Shown here: positions 11,230-22,700 of the stretch, piece after piece
Position numbering within the stretch: position 1 is the stretch's first letter
Layout of the letters: each line of letters starts with the position of its first letter
The notes under the pieces: generated by a model
What the model saw: the letters and a program-made list of their open reading frames with translations, nothing else
What the model was told of the DNA's origin: nothing
Database searches by the model: none
Assembly: GCA_032358255.1 (NCBI GenBank)
Contig: JAULBX010012322.1
Span: forward strand, 39,289-103,288
Source: Heterotrichella gracilis
Taxonomy: Eukaryota; Sar; Xanthophyceae; Tribonematales; Xanthonemataceae
Length of the DNA: 64,000 bases
Direction of reading: 5' to 3'
Made by a program: the position numbers and the translations under genes

Positions 11230-14200
11230 ATGGCTACGGTATTTATGAGGTGGCAGCTACTTTGGGTTGTCCTGGTGTGCAGCCTAGGTGCAGGTAAGTC
11301 ACGCTATGCCAGTAGGCCAGGCATGCCACCTGTCAATGCATGCATGTCAAACCCCTGCACGTGGCTGTTTCCCTCAATCGATACCTAGCTTATTGCAAGC
11401 ATCCACGTAGTATTGCTCCGCCACTCCTTCTGGCTGGGGGATCGGTGGTGGGTGATGAGCTAGGGCTTGCCTGTGCCTTGCAGGTTGCTGGGAGTCCAGT
11501 GGGGAGTTGACTACAGCGCAGGGGCAGGGGCCAGCTAGGGTGCTGCTGGCAGCTGTGACCAAGAATGTGGCACCCAGTCACAGGTGCGTGCCCTCCGGTG
11601 CATTGCCCACATTGGTGGAAACCGTGCAGCATGTTGACCTAGATGGGTGCCATTTCCACGCCAGTCCTGAAACCATGTGTCCCTCGCCACAATCCAGGAT
11701 GTAGTTCGGTATTAGTAAGGGGAGTGAGGTGCACAGCTGTTGTTTGCTGTCCCACAGGACCACTGGCAGCCGGGGGAAGCCACCTCCTCCCCGCAGGCGC
11801 CCACCACCTAGGAAAACGCCACCTACAAGGCACCCACCTAGGAGAAAGCCGCCGCCCAAAAGGCTACCGCCCAAGCGGCCACCTCCCAAAGGTGTGCGCA
11901 AGACGTCAAGTGTGCGGCGGCCTCCGTCACCACCACCCAAGCCACCACCTAGGCCAAAACCTAGGTCACCGCCTCCCAAACCAACACCCAAACCACCACA
12001 CAGACCACGGCCGCCTAGAACCCCCACCCCTAGGCCTAGACCCCCACCACCCAAGCCACCTTCCCCCAGTCCACCGCCACCCAGGCCCTCAAAACCTCCA
12101 CCGCCAAAGCCTTCGCCCCGGCCACCACCGCCCCGACCACCACCACCCCGGCCCCCGCCCCGGCCACCTCCACCCCCCACGCCCCCACGGCCACCACCAC
12201 CCAGGCCACCACCCACCCCACCACCACCCTCACCACCATCCCAGGAGGTGCTGGGGCTGGTGCAGAGCTTCCTGCCGACGCTGGTTGCACTGAGTGACAC
12301 GTGGGGCGTGCGGAGGAAAACATTCACCACCGCAGCAACCAACGCCACACTCGCGGGGTATCTGCGCAGAGGCGAGGTGCGACCATGCTTACACTTGGTG
12401 CCCCCTTCCAAAATCTCGGTTACATCACAATGGTTGGTAGTATTGGTCCAGGCTAGGTCGCGACAACACAGTGCCTGGTTGCATGGCCCTTCCCAGGTTG
12501 CACTTCAAAGGTGTCCCACAGTTGCGTGGCGTGTGTCATGCTGATAATGACGAGTGCATTAGCTGGCGCGCTACATATGAGGTGCCAGGCAGGCGTTGCC
12601 ACTGCGCATGGTTCCTGTGGGGCGTTGGCCAAGCCCTAAGCTAGGTTTGTTCTCTGACTGCAGGTCATGGATCTTGCATTCTTCGGAGACTCGCTCACCG
12701 CCCGCATGGCCTATGTGCAGCTGTACAACCCCGTCACCCACCAGCAGGTCAGGCAGGGCTTCAACGCGGGAATGAACGAGCTGTACAACCGCTGCATCAA
12801 GCAGTTTGTGCCCAGGTGTGGTGTGGGGTGGGGTGGTGGGGGACAGCTGGTTTCATCAGTGCTGGGGGACATGACATGCTAGCAGGGGCCATGCCCAGGG
12901 AATCCATGTGGAGTGACACACGCGTATCAAATGACAACTCTAACATTGGATTGCACAGACTTTATGAGAATAAGATGACGATACCGACATTGGATTAGGC
13001 TGCACTGCATATGTGCCGTTGTTCAAAGCCAGAAATGCCAATCTTGCTGACAGGCCCTTTGGTGCTCTGACTGTTGACAATGCTTCATCAAGTGCCCATT
13101 GAAATCTCATGAAGTGGGTCTTAAGGGTCTGCTTGCATGTGTCTTGCCCGTTAATATCATCTTGAGTTGTTTTTGAACAATTGCATGTGCAGGACTGAGA
13201 TCTTTTCGATTTCCAAGGACGAGTCCGTGTACCAAATGTGGCAGTTTGCAAATTCCAACTTTTCCCAAGCTACCGGTCCCAAGACGGCAGTGCTACTTGT
13301 GGGGACCAATGATCTGGGAGCCTATGTGGCAAGATACTATTCGAAAGGGGTGCGTGCAACCTGCCTATTGCTGCTGTGATGCTTGCCTTGCGGTCAACCC
13401 TGCTGAGGGCCTACATCCTTGTTCTCTGGAGTAGATGACGTGTGCAGTTTCCAGCAACAAGCTGGCTGCTTGAAACCGCCATGCACCCAGAGCTGCTGTA
13501 TTTGACTCAGTCCATCTACAACTTCACCAGCTGTTTAGTTCGTTGCGATGCACGCGTATGGCAGCATTGCATGTAACTGACTCAGCCACTAAAGTACCAA
13601 ACGGCGTTCCTCCCTTCACATGTACAGGGCCAGTGGGACGTCCCATTTTATGATTTGGGTCTAGGGTTTAGGGTGTGCATGTGACCAACTAACTTCACAT
13701 ATACAGGGCCAGTGGGACGTCCCTGCCGAGTCAACCCGCGTGGCGTGGCGGGTGGCGCAGCTTGCAAAGTCGGTAAACGCACGTACGGGTGCCAAGGTCA
13801 TTGTACTGGGCCTGCTGCCACGTGGCAGGGCCGAAAATGGGTACGCAGTGGCCAACAGCCCATACACGCCACTGATTAATGGGGTGAACCTGCGGTTGGC
13901 GCTGGGTGCGATGGTGGCCAACTACACTTTTGTGGACTGCGGCGCAGGGTTACTGGCTGTCCAGGTACGGCCGCATCATGGTCCTAATCCTCATTGTTAT
14001 GGCAGCATACCCAAGTTGATCCTCATGACGCAGCCGCAGATGATCCTTATTGTGCAGGGCATTCTAAGGATCATCCTGGTTGGGCACATGCGCCGGCCTT
14101 CCCTGTGACTTGGGCTGCCAGTGGTCTTGGCGTGGTGTCGCCCCCTCTCCAGCTGTGCAACAAGTTAGTTAGTTCGTTAGTTAGTCACATGCATTCCAGC

Positions 14201-15249
14201 AAAATAGCCAGATTAGCAGTCAGTCTTGCACATGCGGCGCCACGCAGCTCTTTCCTGGCACTGTTTGAACCATCTATTGATCCCACGCGACTTGAGGTCC
14301 TGCTGGAGTAGGTCAGCCCACGTGGCCCTAGGCTTACCTACCCCCTTTGCCCCCTCCCCAGCTGTGCAGCAAGACCTGATGACAACTCCATTGCGCACCT
14401 TATTGCTTTTGCCTTGCTGCATGCTGTAGAACCCCTGGCCATTAAAAGGAAATAAAACATTTATGCCGTGATCATTACCCTCACATGCTGCTTACATCAT
14501 CACCAATCAGACCACCAGCATTTCAGCAACATCAGTACATCTGTATTGACACCACACCAATGGTGTTGCATGTGCAGAACGGATCGCTGTCCTTCATTGA
14601 GGACTACTACGAGGACGCGCTGCTGCACCTGACTGTGAGGGGAGGCCAGGTGCTACTCAAGTGCCTGACGACAGTGCTGCAAAAGACGCTCCCCCAGCTG
14701 CCCATCTGTGGCAAATCCTTCCCACTCCCAGCCACCAACCCACCACCATTCCCACCACCGCCACCCAGGCCTCCGTCGCCTTCACCCCACCCACTAAGCC
14801 CACCACCACGCCCACCACCACGCCCACCACGCCTACCTCCGCCAAGGCCACCCCCCGCACCCTCACCACGCCCACCACCATGCCCACCTCCGCCAAAACC
14901 ACCCCCCGCACCCTCACCACGCCCACCACCACGCCCACCTCCGCCAAAACCACCCCCCGCACCTTCACCACGCCCACCACCACGCCCACCTCCGCCAAAA
15001 CCATCTCCCGCACCTTCACCACGCCCACCACCACGCCCACTTCCACCAAGCCCACCCCCCGCACCCTCACCACGCCCACCACCAAGACCACCACTACCAC
15101 CACCACGCCCACCACCACCAAAACCACTACAACCACCACCACCACCACCAAGCCCACCTCGCAGGCCACCTACCCCGCATCCGCCACGCAAGCCACCTTC
15201 CCCACACCCGCCACCACCGGTCCCACCGCCATCACCAGGGCCTTCCTAA
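11230..15249 (+). CDS. Secreted SGNH/GDSL-type hydrolase flanked by proline-rich (HRGP-like) regions
   Basis: Seven exons join in phase to 2022 bases (673 aa): 11230-11293, 11484-11583, 11758-12376, 12664-12815, 13193-13349, 13707-13964 and 14578-15249. Residues 1-21 form a signal peptide (WQLLWVVLVCSLGAG). Residues ~55-220 are a Pro/Arg/Lys-rich rod of PPPK/PPPR type. The SGNH fold follows: block I FFGDSLTA (~residue 267), block III GTNDL, and the late catalytic D-x-x-H as YYEDALLHL (~463). Residues ~485-673 are a second Pro-rich rod with SPRPPPRPPPP repeats, ending PPSPGPS. SGNH enzymes are esterases or lipases. The setting suggests a wall-associated carbohydrate or lipid esterase, but the substrate is unknown. 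The second rod is a 57-base minisatellite. A LINE fragment lies in intron 6 and an exon-edge duplication in intron 5. Confidence 0.87.
13614..13723 (+). repeat. Exon-edge duplication, 5' edge of SGNH exon 13707-13964
   Basis: TTCACATATACAGGGCCAGT plus GGGACGTCCC at the real acceptor (13693-13723) recurs at 13614-13643 with one mismatch. TCTAGGGTTTAGGG lies between the copies. Confidence 0.92.
14164..14350 (-). mobile_element. LINE (non-LTR retrotransposon) 3' end with (TAAC)n tail
   Basis: On the minus strand this fragment encodes a reverse-transcriptase ORF C-terminus: GKPRATWADLLQQDLKSRG, then a W...C-Q-E-R-A-A-W-R-R segment and a stop. This matches the usual end of LINE ORF2 proteins (GRPR.W.D.ver.DL...W...a.DR..WR). 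About 35 bases after the stop come TAAC repeats, a short-repeat 3' tail. It is severely 5'-truncated and lies antisense in intron 6 of the SGNH gene. A near-identical copy is at 63819-64000. Confidence 0.85.
14850..15090 (+). repeat. 57-base minisatellite coding the second HRGP rod
   Basis: About four units of roughly 57 bases (CCACCTCCGCCAAAACCACC start) encode PRPPP/SPRPPPRPPPPKPPPAP repeats in the gene frame. The unit length is a multiple of three, so copy-number change keeps all frames open. Confidence 0.85.
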
Positions 15250-16752
15250 GCTCGGTGTGTCAGCACAAGGGGCACCGGGAGCAGCTCAAGTGGGTGAACC
15301 AGCTGCAGGTGTACATGATTAGGCAATGATGGAGGACAGCATTATCAGCTTGTTAATAATGATGCAATGTAATTAGCTTAGTGTGGCAGAGCCTCTGGGT
15401 GTGTACTCTGTTTTCCTTTTTAGTTTTTTGGAAACTGCTGCAGTACCTCATTTTTGTTGTGTTCTGACTTGAAATCCACCCATGAACTTTCAGGAACCAA
15501 TCATCTTTAGTGGCTACGTTACAATTACAAAACGCACACGGGTGCATTTTGGGCAGGGGCACATAGTCAGCCAGTGTTTGTAGAGAATGTAGAGAATGTC
15601 ATTAGTTAGTTAGTTAATTAGTTAGTTACATGCATTTCAGCAATGCAGCCAGATTAGCAGCAGTCTTGCACTTGCACACGCCAAGCAAGCTCTTTTCTAG
15701 CACTGTTTAAATGGGTAATTACCTATTGATTCTACCGCAGCAGGACTTCAATTCAGCAGCTGATAAGATTAGCATATGTGAGGAGTAATGGAATGGGTGG
15801 GTACGCACTGTGGGTACGCACGGTGACCGCATCGGCGCTAGAACACGATATTATTGCTTAACTGGCTGTTAGATGTGTTTGGGGTGACCGTCATGGGAGG
15901 CGGTATTGTCATAATCTTTATGCAATTGAGTAGAGTACAACTACCCTACGCTAAATAATTTACTAGGTAATTGGCCAGGGTGATGAAGTTGTCAGTGCTG
16001 TTATGACCCGGCGGGCGCAAAATTGGGGATTTACATTTGTAACACGACTGGGTAGTGCGCGGCAATAACCTCCTGGAGGACCAAAAATAATTAAGGCTTC
16101 CAGGAAATCAGTTGTTTGCTTCTTGAGTGAACGGCACCACATTTGCCGTTCAGTTTAGATTATTCATTATTTTTGGAGCAAACCCTAGCATAGGGTTTCA
16201 GAAGGTCCCGGGACACATTGCGCAGGATACAAGTCAAGTGGAAACAACTGGCTGGCTGGCTTCCTTGCACGCATACAAGAGGGCGACCTGCGTTGCAAAG
16301 CGTTGCCTTGCCCGAGCATGAGTTCGAATGGCCCTGTTCCCCAAGAACGGTCCCGGGCCATTTGGACATGCACTTCACATTTTTGAGCGTTTGGACGCCC
16401 GCTGTAACGGTGACAGGAGTCATTTGTGGTTCGTGTTTGTGGTTTTGTATATTTAGGAACCCACTTCTACGTAAACCTCTACGAAGCATGATCCTCTAGG
16501 TATGGTGGTTAATGATTTGCATATGCATGCATACGCCGTACATTGAATCTTTTGGGCGGTGTGTGCCCACTGCGCGTTAAAGAAAACAAGGGAGCGTGCT
16601 TTATTGCCATATTTGTCACGCGATACCAGAACTGCTTTGCACTGGAATGGGCTGAAGTCACATCGTGTTGCATAGTATTGAAATCAGCTTGGAACCGTTT
16701 TCACACGCAGCTTGTGCGGTTTTGTTGCAGGTTGAGGTTTCAGCCCCCACCA
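15250..16752. other. Intergenic SGNH gene to IFT144
   Basis: This region holds a degenerate LINE fragment at 15601-15765. I see no other supported gene; the open frames are short and lack recognisable features. Confidence 0.5.
15601..15765 (-). mobile_element. Degenerate LINE 3'-end copy
   Basis: The copy shares the TTAGTTAGTTA run, the CATGCATTTCAGCAATGCAG start and the AGCTCTTTTCTAGCACTGTT region with 14164-14350. An insertion near 15712 and several substitutions break the reading frame. Confidence 0.75.
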
Positions 16753-19700
16753 ATGGGTCGCAAGTACACGCAGTTTGAGGGGCTGGGGAAAGGGAAAGTA
16801 ATGTTCAGCTGGAATGGTTTAGGCACTGTGCTGGCAGCAGCAGGAACTAAGGTTGGTCTTGAGCAACTGAACCACCTCTGAGTAGTGTCTGCTTTTCAGT
16901 GTTGCCATTGGCTGATACCCCCGTTGTTTCCTGCAGCCAAGCGTTGCACTGCTCGACCGACAGGGTGGGCTGAGGAGTGAGATAGCCCTGCATGTCGTAG
17001 ATAAAGCTGGCGACGGGAACCCTAGCGTACTGCAACTTGCTGTAAGTGTGTGGCGGCTTGCATTTTGCTTGTCATGAGCGTTGCTGCCCATTCCCTGTCA
17101 TCATTAAGGACACGCAACACTTGCAGTGGGACTCTGCTAGCCAGCACCTTGCCATCCTCCCGGCAGCACAGAGTCATGTGCTGGTATGGACAGAAGACAG
17201 CGATGACCTGGCACAAATCGACGCGGGCTTGAAGGTAATGCTCTTTCCTGCAGCTTCAACCACACCCATGCTAATGCGCATGGACCATGTAGGCTTTAGG
17301 GTTTTAGGGTGTAGGGTTTACATGCGGACCGACGGATTCTAACGTTTGCAGGTGCAAGACATTACCTGTATCAGATGGGCAACAGCTTCACCCTTACTAG
17401 CAATATGCACAAACAAAGGCAATGTCCTTTTATATGACCACGACCTGAAAAGAAAGGTCCCGTTGCTTGGAAAGCACTCCAAGGCCATCATGAGCTGTGT
17501 GTGGACAACATCCAACACCCTGATCACCATCGGTCAAGATAAACAGGTGAGTGATTTGACTTACCGCTCCCTCCTGGCATACTTACACACCGCTTCATGG
17601 TGCTCTGCATTGCCATGCTTGGTGCGTAACGAGCCAAGGACATCGATCGTGATTTGTGGTTCATCGGTGTTCTGTGCTTGCTGAGTTACCGTAGCCACTG
17701 TGTGTGAATGTCTAGATGTACTGAGACTGAGGGCTGATTACTGATTCCTGGGTTGGTCATTGCAGGTGGTTTTCACCAGCACCAGCGATGAGGGGGAAAC
17801 CCTGAAGGCCATCCCGTTCACCATAGAACCCACAGACCTCCAGATATACCCAGTGATGGATCCCAGCGGCAAATCTGTGGTTGAATTTGAATGCTTCTCC
17901 TTGAATGTAGATGGGCATGCTGTTTATTTGGCAGCTGCAGATCACCAATCGACAGGTAGCCCTTCAGAGCTGGCCTTTCTAGTAAGTGACATTCCTTGGC
18001 TTCTGTTGTTGGGTCAATGCGGGTATGTTTGACACATGTACTGATATCTGCGCTGGCGCTTGGGCTTGAAAATTTGGGTGATGGTTGCAGGCACAGTATG
18101 GACAGTTGACAAATTACACGTGGTTTGGGGATGGCTGCATCATGACAGCTTTCTCGTCTGGTAAGCATAGACACTCTATAAGATATCTGCCTGAATTAGA
18201 CAACGAATCATGCTATGCGCATTAAGCTGTACCCAGGCTGTAAGCAGCAACATATCAAATCTTGGTCATTAATTGTCGGCTCTGCTGTTGCAGGGCAGGT
18301 TGTGGTGGCATCTGCGCATCGACACGAGTCAGGCAAAGAGCTACACTCTGCCAGGTACAGTTGACCCCTGTACAAGCAAAAGACAGGGGTTATGCTAGCA
18401 CCTTGCACCACTGGGTGTATCACACCAGGAAGTGTGATCCGATGGAAGCAGGCTGTATAGAAGAGGAGGGCAGCGCCCGTTTCTTGATTAACACCACTTC
18501 TTGGCCCCTGTTCTATGCCAGGCTGCTAGGTGCCCATATCTTGGACGTTGGGTACCCCTGCATAGGCACAGCATGTGCAAGATCTTCTGATCTGAGGATG
18601 ACCATGGCTTCATGCAGGTACCTGGATGGCACATGCGTCGACATGGCGTACAGCCCCGCTGCTGGCAAGGTGGCGCTGGCAACGCCAACCAGTGTGCAGA
18701 TTTTGGACGTGAGCTGCAGGTTTCATGAGCTGCGAGCGGATGCTCTGGATTTTTGGACAGCCAAGCCTGTTTGCCAGTGCGGCTGGTCTGCAGATGGCAG
18801 AATTCTCACAGTTGCAACTGAAGTATGTACCAAGTACCCAATTCACATGGCTGCATTTACTTCCCTGCACCCACATCACTGCAATTCCATTCAGCGAAAT
18901 AAACCAGCAGTACACCCTGAATCAATGCGCTGTGTCTGCCACAGGACGGTTCAATACATTTCTATTTGGATTCATTGCCATTGCTTTCAACAACTTGTGG
19001 GCTGACATTTGCCCATTTATCAGCGTTGGCGGAAGTTTCAGTGGTTGGCACATCAAATCCCCAGATGAAGCAACTGCAAATACCTGTTGGTTTCGAGCCA
19101 GCATTTCTAGCTATCGGTCCACAGCACGTGGCAGTTGGGCTAAAGAACAGGGTAGGTGATTACTGGTGAACGTGGAGTGATGGTGTGGGCAGTGCCAAGT
19201 GGCGGCATAACACTGAGGACGCATTTCTTAAACGCCTTTTGTGGCTGCAGGTTTTATACTTTGAGTACCATGTAGATACTGGCAAAGGACAGAGAGTGAT
19301 GGACAGAACGTATGCTAACCTCTACACCTCCATTGCCCTGTCATCATCCCGCTCAACCATCCTCTCAGAAGGTAATGCTCCCTGCAGTGCTGCATCAACA
19401 GGACTCGGATGAATGCAAAGTCCCATTGTTATCAATAAACCTTCCCCTTTGCACCCGGCTAATGCAGCAACTGTGAACTGACGCTGCAGGACGAGTGATT
19501 GTTCACTGTATTCCTAGTACTGAGGGGACGGAAAGCTATGAAGACCTCCAGCTAACCACAGCCAATGATCCAACTGACATAAGTTGTATAGCAGTCACAG
19601 AAGATTTTGTCGTCTGTGGCACGTTGTCAGGAGTAATTCTTTATTTCACGCTGAGTGATGGAACCCCAATCTTGCGTCATCAACATGGCCATGGGTCCAT

Positions 19701-22700
19701 TAAGAGTGTCTTCCCACAGATGAGCGGTGGAAGGTGAGCTGCATCCATGCATTGCCATGACAAGGGCCAAGAAGCAAACTTGAAAATGTGCACTTTTGAT
19801 GCTAGCGCTTGATGTGGTCATCTCTCTGAATGTAGCTTGCTCCTGATGGCAACAGGGTCATTTTCCAAGACTCTTTTGAGCAAGTGCACATCTTCACGGC
19901 CGTGAATGGTGGTGTCATCTCTGTTTCGCAATTCACGACAACTTTGCAGCGAGCTCTGTGGGATTACACAGATAGTAACCTACTTGGCCTTTCCGATGGA
20001 AAAAGCCTGCATGTCTACTCTCACATAGACATTTGCATCAACGGTGCATCAATCAGAGATATTATTGAACACACTTTGCCAGATGACAGTTCTCCAGTAC
20101 TGCTGAAATCTGGCACGCTAAGTGTCCGGCACCATCGGTTTGGAGACATTGAAAGCTTGGTGTTACCTTGCCATCAAGGTCTACAGGTGTGTTAACCCAT
20201 CCAGCATGCATCTTGATGTCATTCTGGAGCGTTTGAGCTTTTACATGGCTGATCCGCACCTTGTGGGTACGCTGGTATGCAATACGTTGTGAAAACTCAC
20301 CATGGTGTGCGTCTTTTGCAGAATGGTAACATAGAAACTACAAGCTCAGACCATCTATGGACGCCATTGAAGCAGGCAGTGGTGATGGGCAACCTTGACA
20401 CCGCATGGCAGATTGCAAGGGCTTCCAAGTCACAAGAAATGGCTGAGTTCTATGCTGACGCCTGCATGCAACTGCTGGATATCCCGCGAGCGTTTGCTGC
20501 GTATCAGTACAAGGGCGATGCATCAAAGGCGTCACTGCTACGGCCTCTGTGCCAATGTGAAGAGGTTTCTCTGATAGCAGGGCACGTTTGGGCCTTGATG
20601 TACAAGGAGTATGAGAAAGCGGAGGTGAGGTGCAGTATGTGCTTCATTGCACTTCCGCACTTTCATTTGCTCTCAATTATATTTTCTTTTGACCAAATGG
20701 AGTCAAAAGAATCAGGTTGCTAATTAGCCTCGACCACTGTACAGGCCATGTACTTGCAAAGCTCTCGCCCAAAGGCAGCATTGGAGATGTGGGCACAGCT
20801 GCAGAAATGGGAGAGAGCAATTCCGCTGGCACGGCAGTTTGATCCTTCTCAATTGCCTTGGCTTTGTCATCAAATGGCAGAGGTGAGCTCCAATTTGCAA
20901 GGCTCTCTCACAGGCGTGACATGCACATCAATGTCCAATGCATTCGCTGATGGGAGAAGTTGCCCCTTTAGCGGGTTGCTGTTGGACGTTTGGTATCAGA
21001 GCCCCCCCATTCACAACTTGCCTCTCCCTGTAGAATTTGGAGATCAGTGGCAACTCTGCAGCTGCCACTGAAAGCTACCAAGAAGCTTTGCACTACCTGG
21101 AGCACAATGACCCTCTCATGGCAGAGGGTAGCGACGACTCCCAAGAAGGCATGTACCCGGAGCAACACTTTGTTGAGAAGGATTGCTGGACTGGCATGAT
21201 GCGCTGCCTGCTGCGATCTGGAGACGTGAAGCAGGGGAGGCTGATCGCCATGCAGTTGAATGATGGGGATGTGTTGCAGCAAGCGGGGGCTGTGCTTGAG
21301 GAGCTGGGGAGATCACAGGTACACCTTTCCGTGCATTGCCCATCTGAAGCCACACCCATGTTGGAAGGTTGTGTGCGCCATCTTGCATCCATATAATGAT
21401 TTACCACTATCTTTCTTGGGATTACAATGGCGATTTGTTTAAAAACAATGTGCATCCAGTAAATGACGAGAAATTGAATTTCTATATGAAGGTGAATAAT
21501 GTGCACCGTTTAAAGGCCGGTGAGTTTTATTTTGGCATTGGCTCACATGGGAGTGCGCACATTGCTTGTGTGCATTTTGCTATGACTAGATGGTGTGCCG
21601 CTTTTTCCAGGATGCTGCAGAGCTGTATGAGCTAGCTGGCAGTGAAGAGAAGGCAGCGCTGCTGTACTTAGAGGCCAAGGCATACAATGCGGCGCTGCAA
21701 CTGATGCAGAGGTTGCAGTCCCCAGCACTGGTGTTGGCCTATGCCGACTCTAGAGAAGGTATGCAAACCATGCATGGACATCTGGCCGTAAAAGTATGTG
21801 CCCTTCTGATTCTCGCAATGGTTTACTGTGCCGTTCACGAGTTGCGACTCTCTGTAATGCACCATACCATGAGATGATGATGGCACTAAAATAGGGAAGG
21901 AGGTTATCACTGAAGGAGGCACTCTTTGCAAACCAGGGGACGGCAGTTATGCAGAGGCGATCACCGCGTACGAGTCTATTGGAGATGTGAAGAGTATGGT
22001 GCGCATCTACCTCCACTGCCTGCAGCAACCGGCAAAAGCCCTAGCTGTGGTTCGCTCCACCCGGAGCGCAGATGCTGCACTGCTGGCAGCCCACTACTGC
22101 CTGGCTGCACAGGACCACAAGGTAACCCCAAACCCTAATGTAACCCTTAGTACGTGGATGTACCTTGGGCACTGCGAGGCACTTGCATGCGCTTCACAGG
22201 GGGACTGCCATTTAATGTAAAGTTTGGTAGTATTGTTGCCCGCTGGTGCTAATCATGCCAGAGATCGTGGTGCTTGATCAACCATGACTCAATAAATATT
22301 TGACACTTGCAGCAGCCACAGGGGCAATATCACAGATCTTGGTAGCCATCCTCGTGGAGTGTACCCTCCTGCATAGCCATGACTGATGTTTTGTTCCACC
22401 ACATCCGCTGTTGTCAGGGTGCAATGGAGATGTTTCTGCTGGCAACTTCTCCTGAGCAAGCCCTGGAGGTAGCCTCAGCATCAGGGCTGATGGAGACGCT
22501 GAGTGACATGGTAGGGGACATTGCGCCACCGGCAATCAGCGCGCACTTGGCGCGGCATTTTGATTCCCAGCAGATGTGGGAAAAGGCAGGCGGGTACTAC
22601 ATGCGGGCGCAGCAGTCGGAGCGGGCAGTGCAGTCGTTTCTCAAGGCAAGCCATGGCATCATATAGTGACATGCATCGAGCAATATATGCAGCCAGATCT

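Noticed and set aside
14607-15191. Long Gly-rich and Val-rich minus-strand frames over the second proline-rich region
   Set aside because: They are shadows of the C-rich minisatellite; the plus-strand exon is tied in phase to the SGNH catalytic domain.
16290-16330. GAGTTCGAATGGC resembling a tRNA T-arm
   Set aside because: No acceptor, D or anticodon stems can be formed around it.
20991-21004. TGGTATCAGAGC, identical to the initiator-tRNA-Met primer-binding site of plant LTR retrotransposons
   Set aside because: It lies in a ~150-base IFT144 intron with no LTR end (no TG...CA) beside it and no space for an element; a chance 12-mer is likelier.
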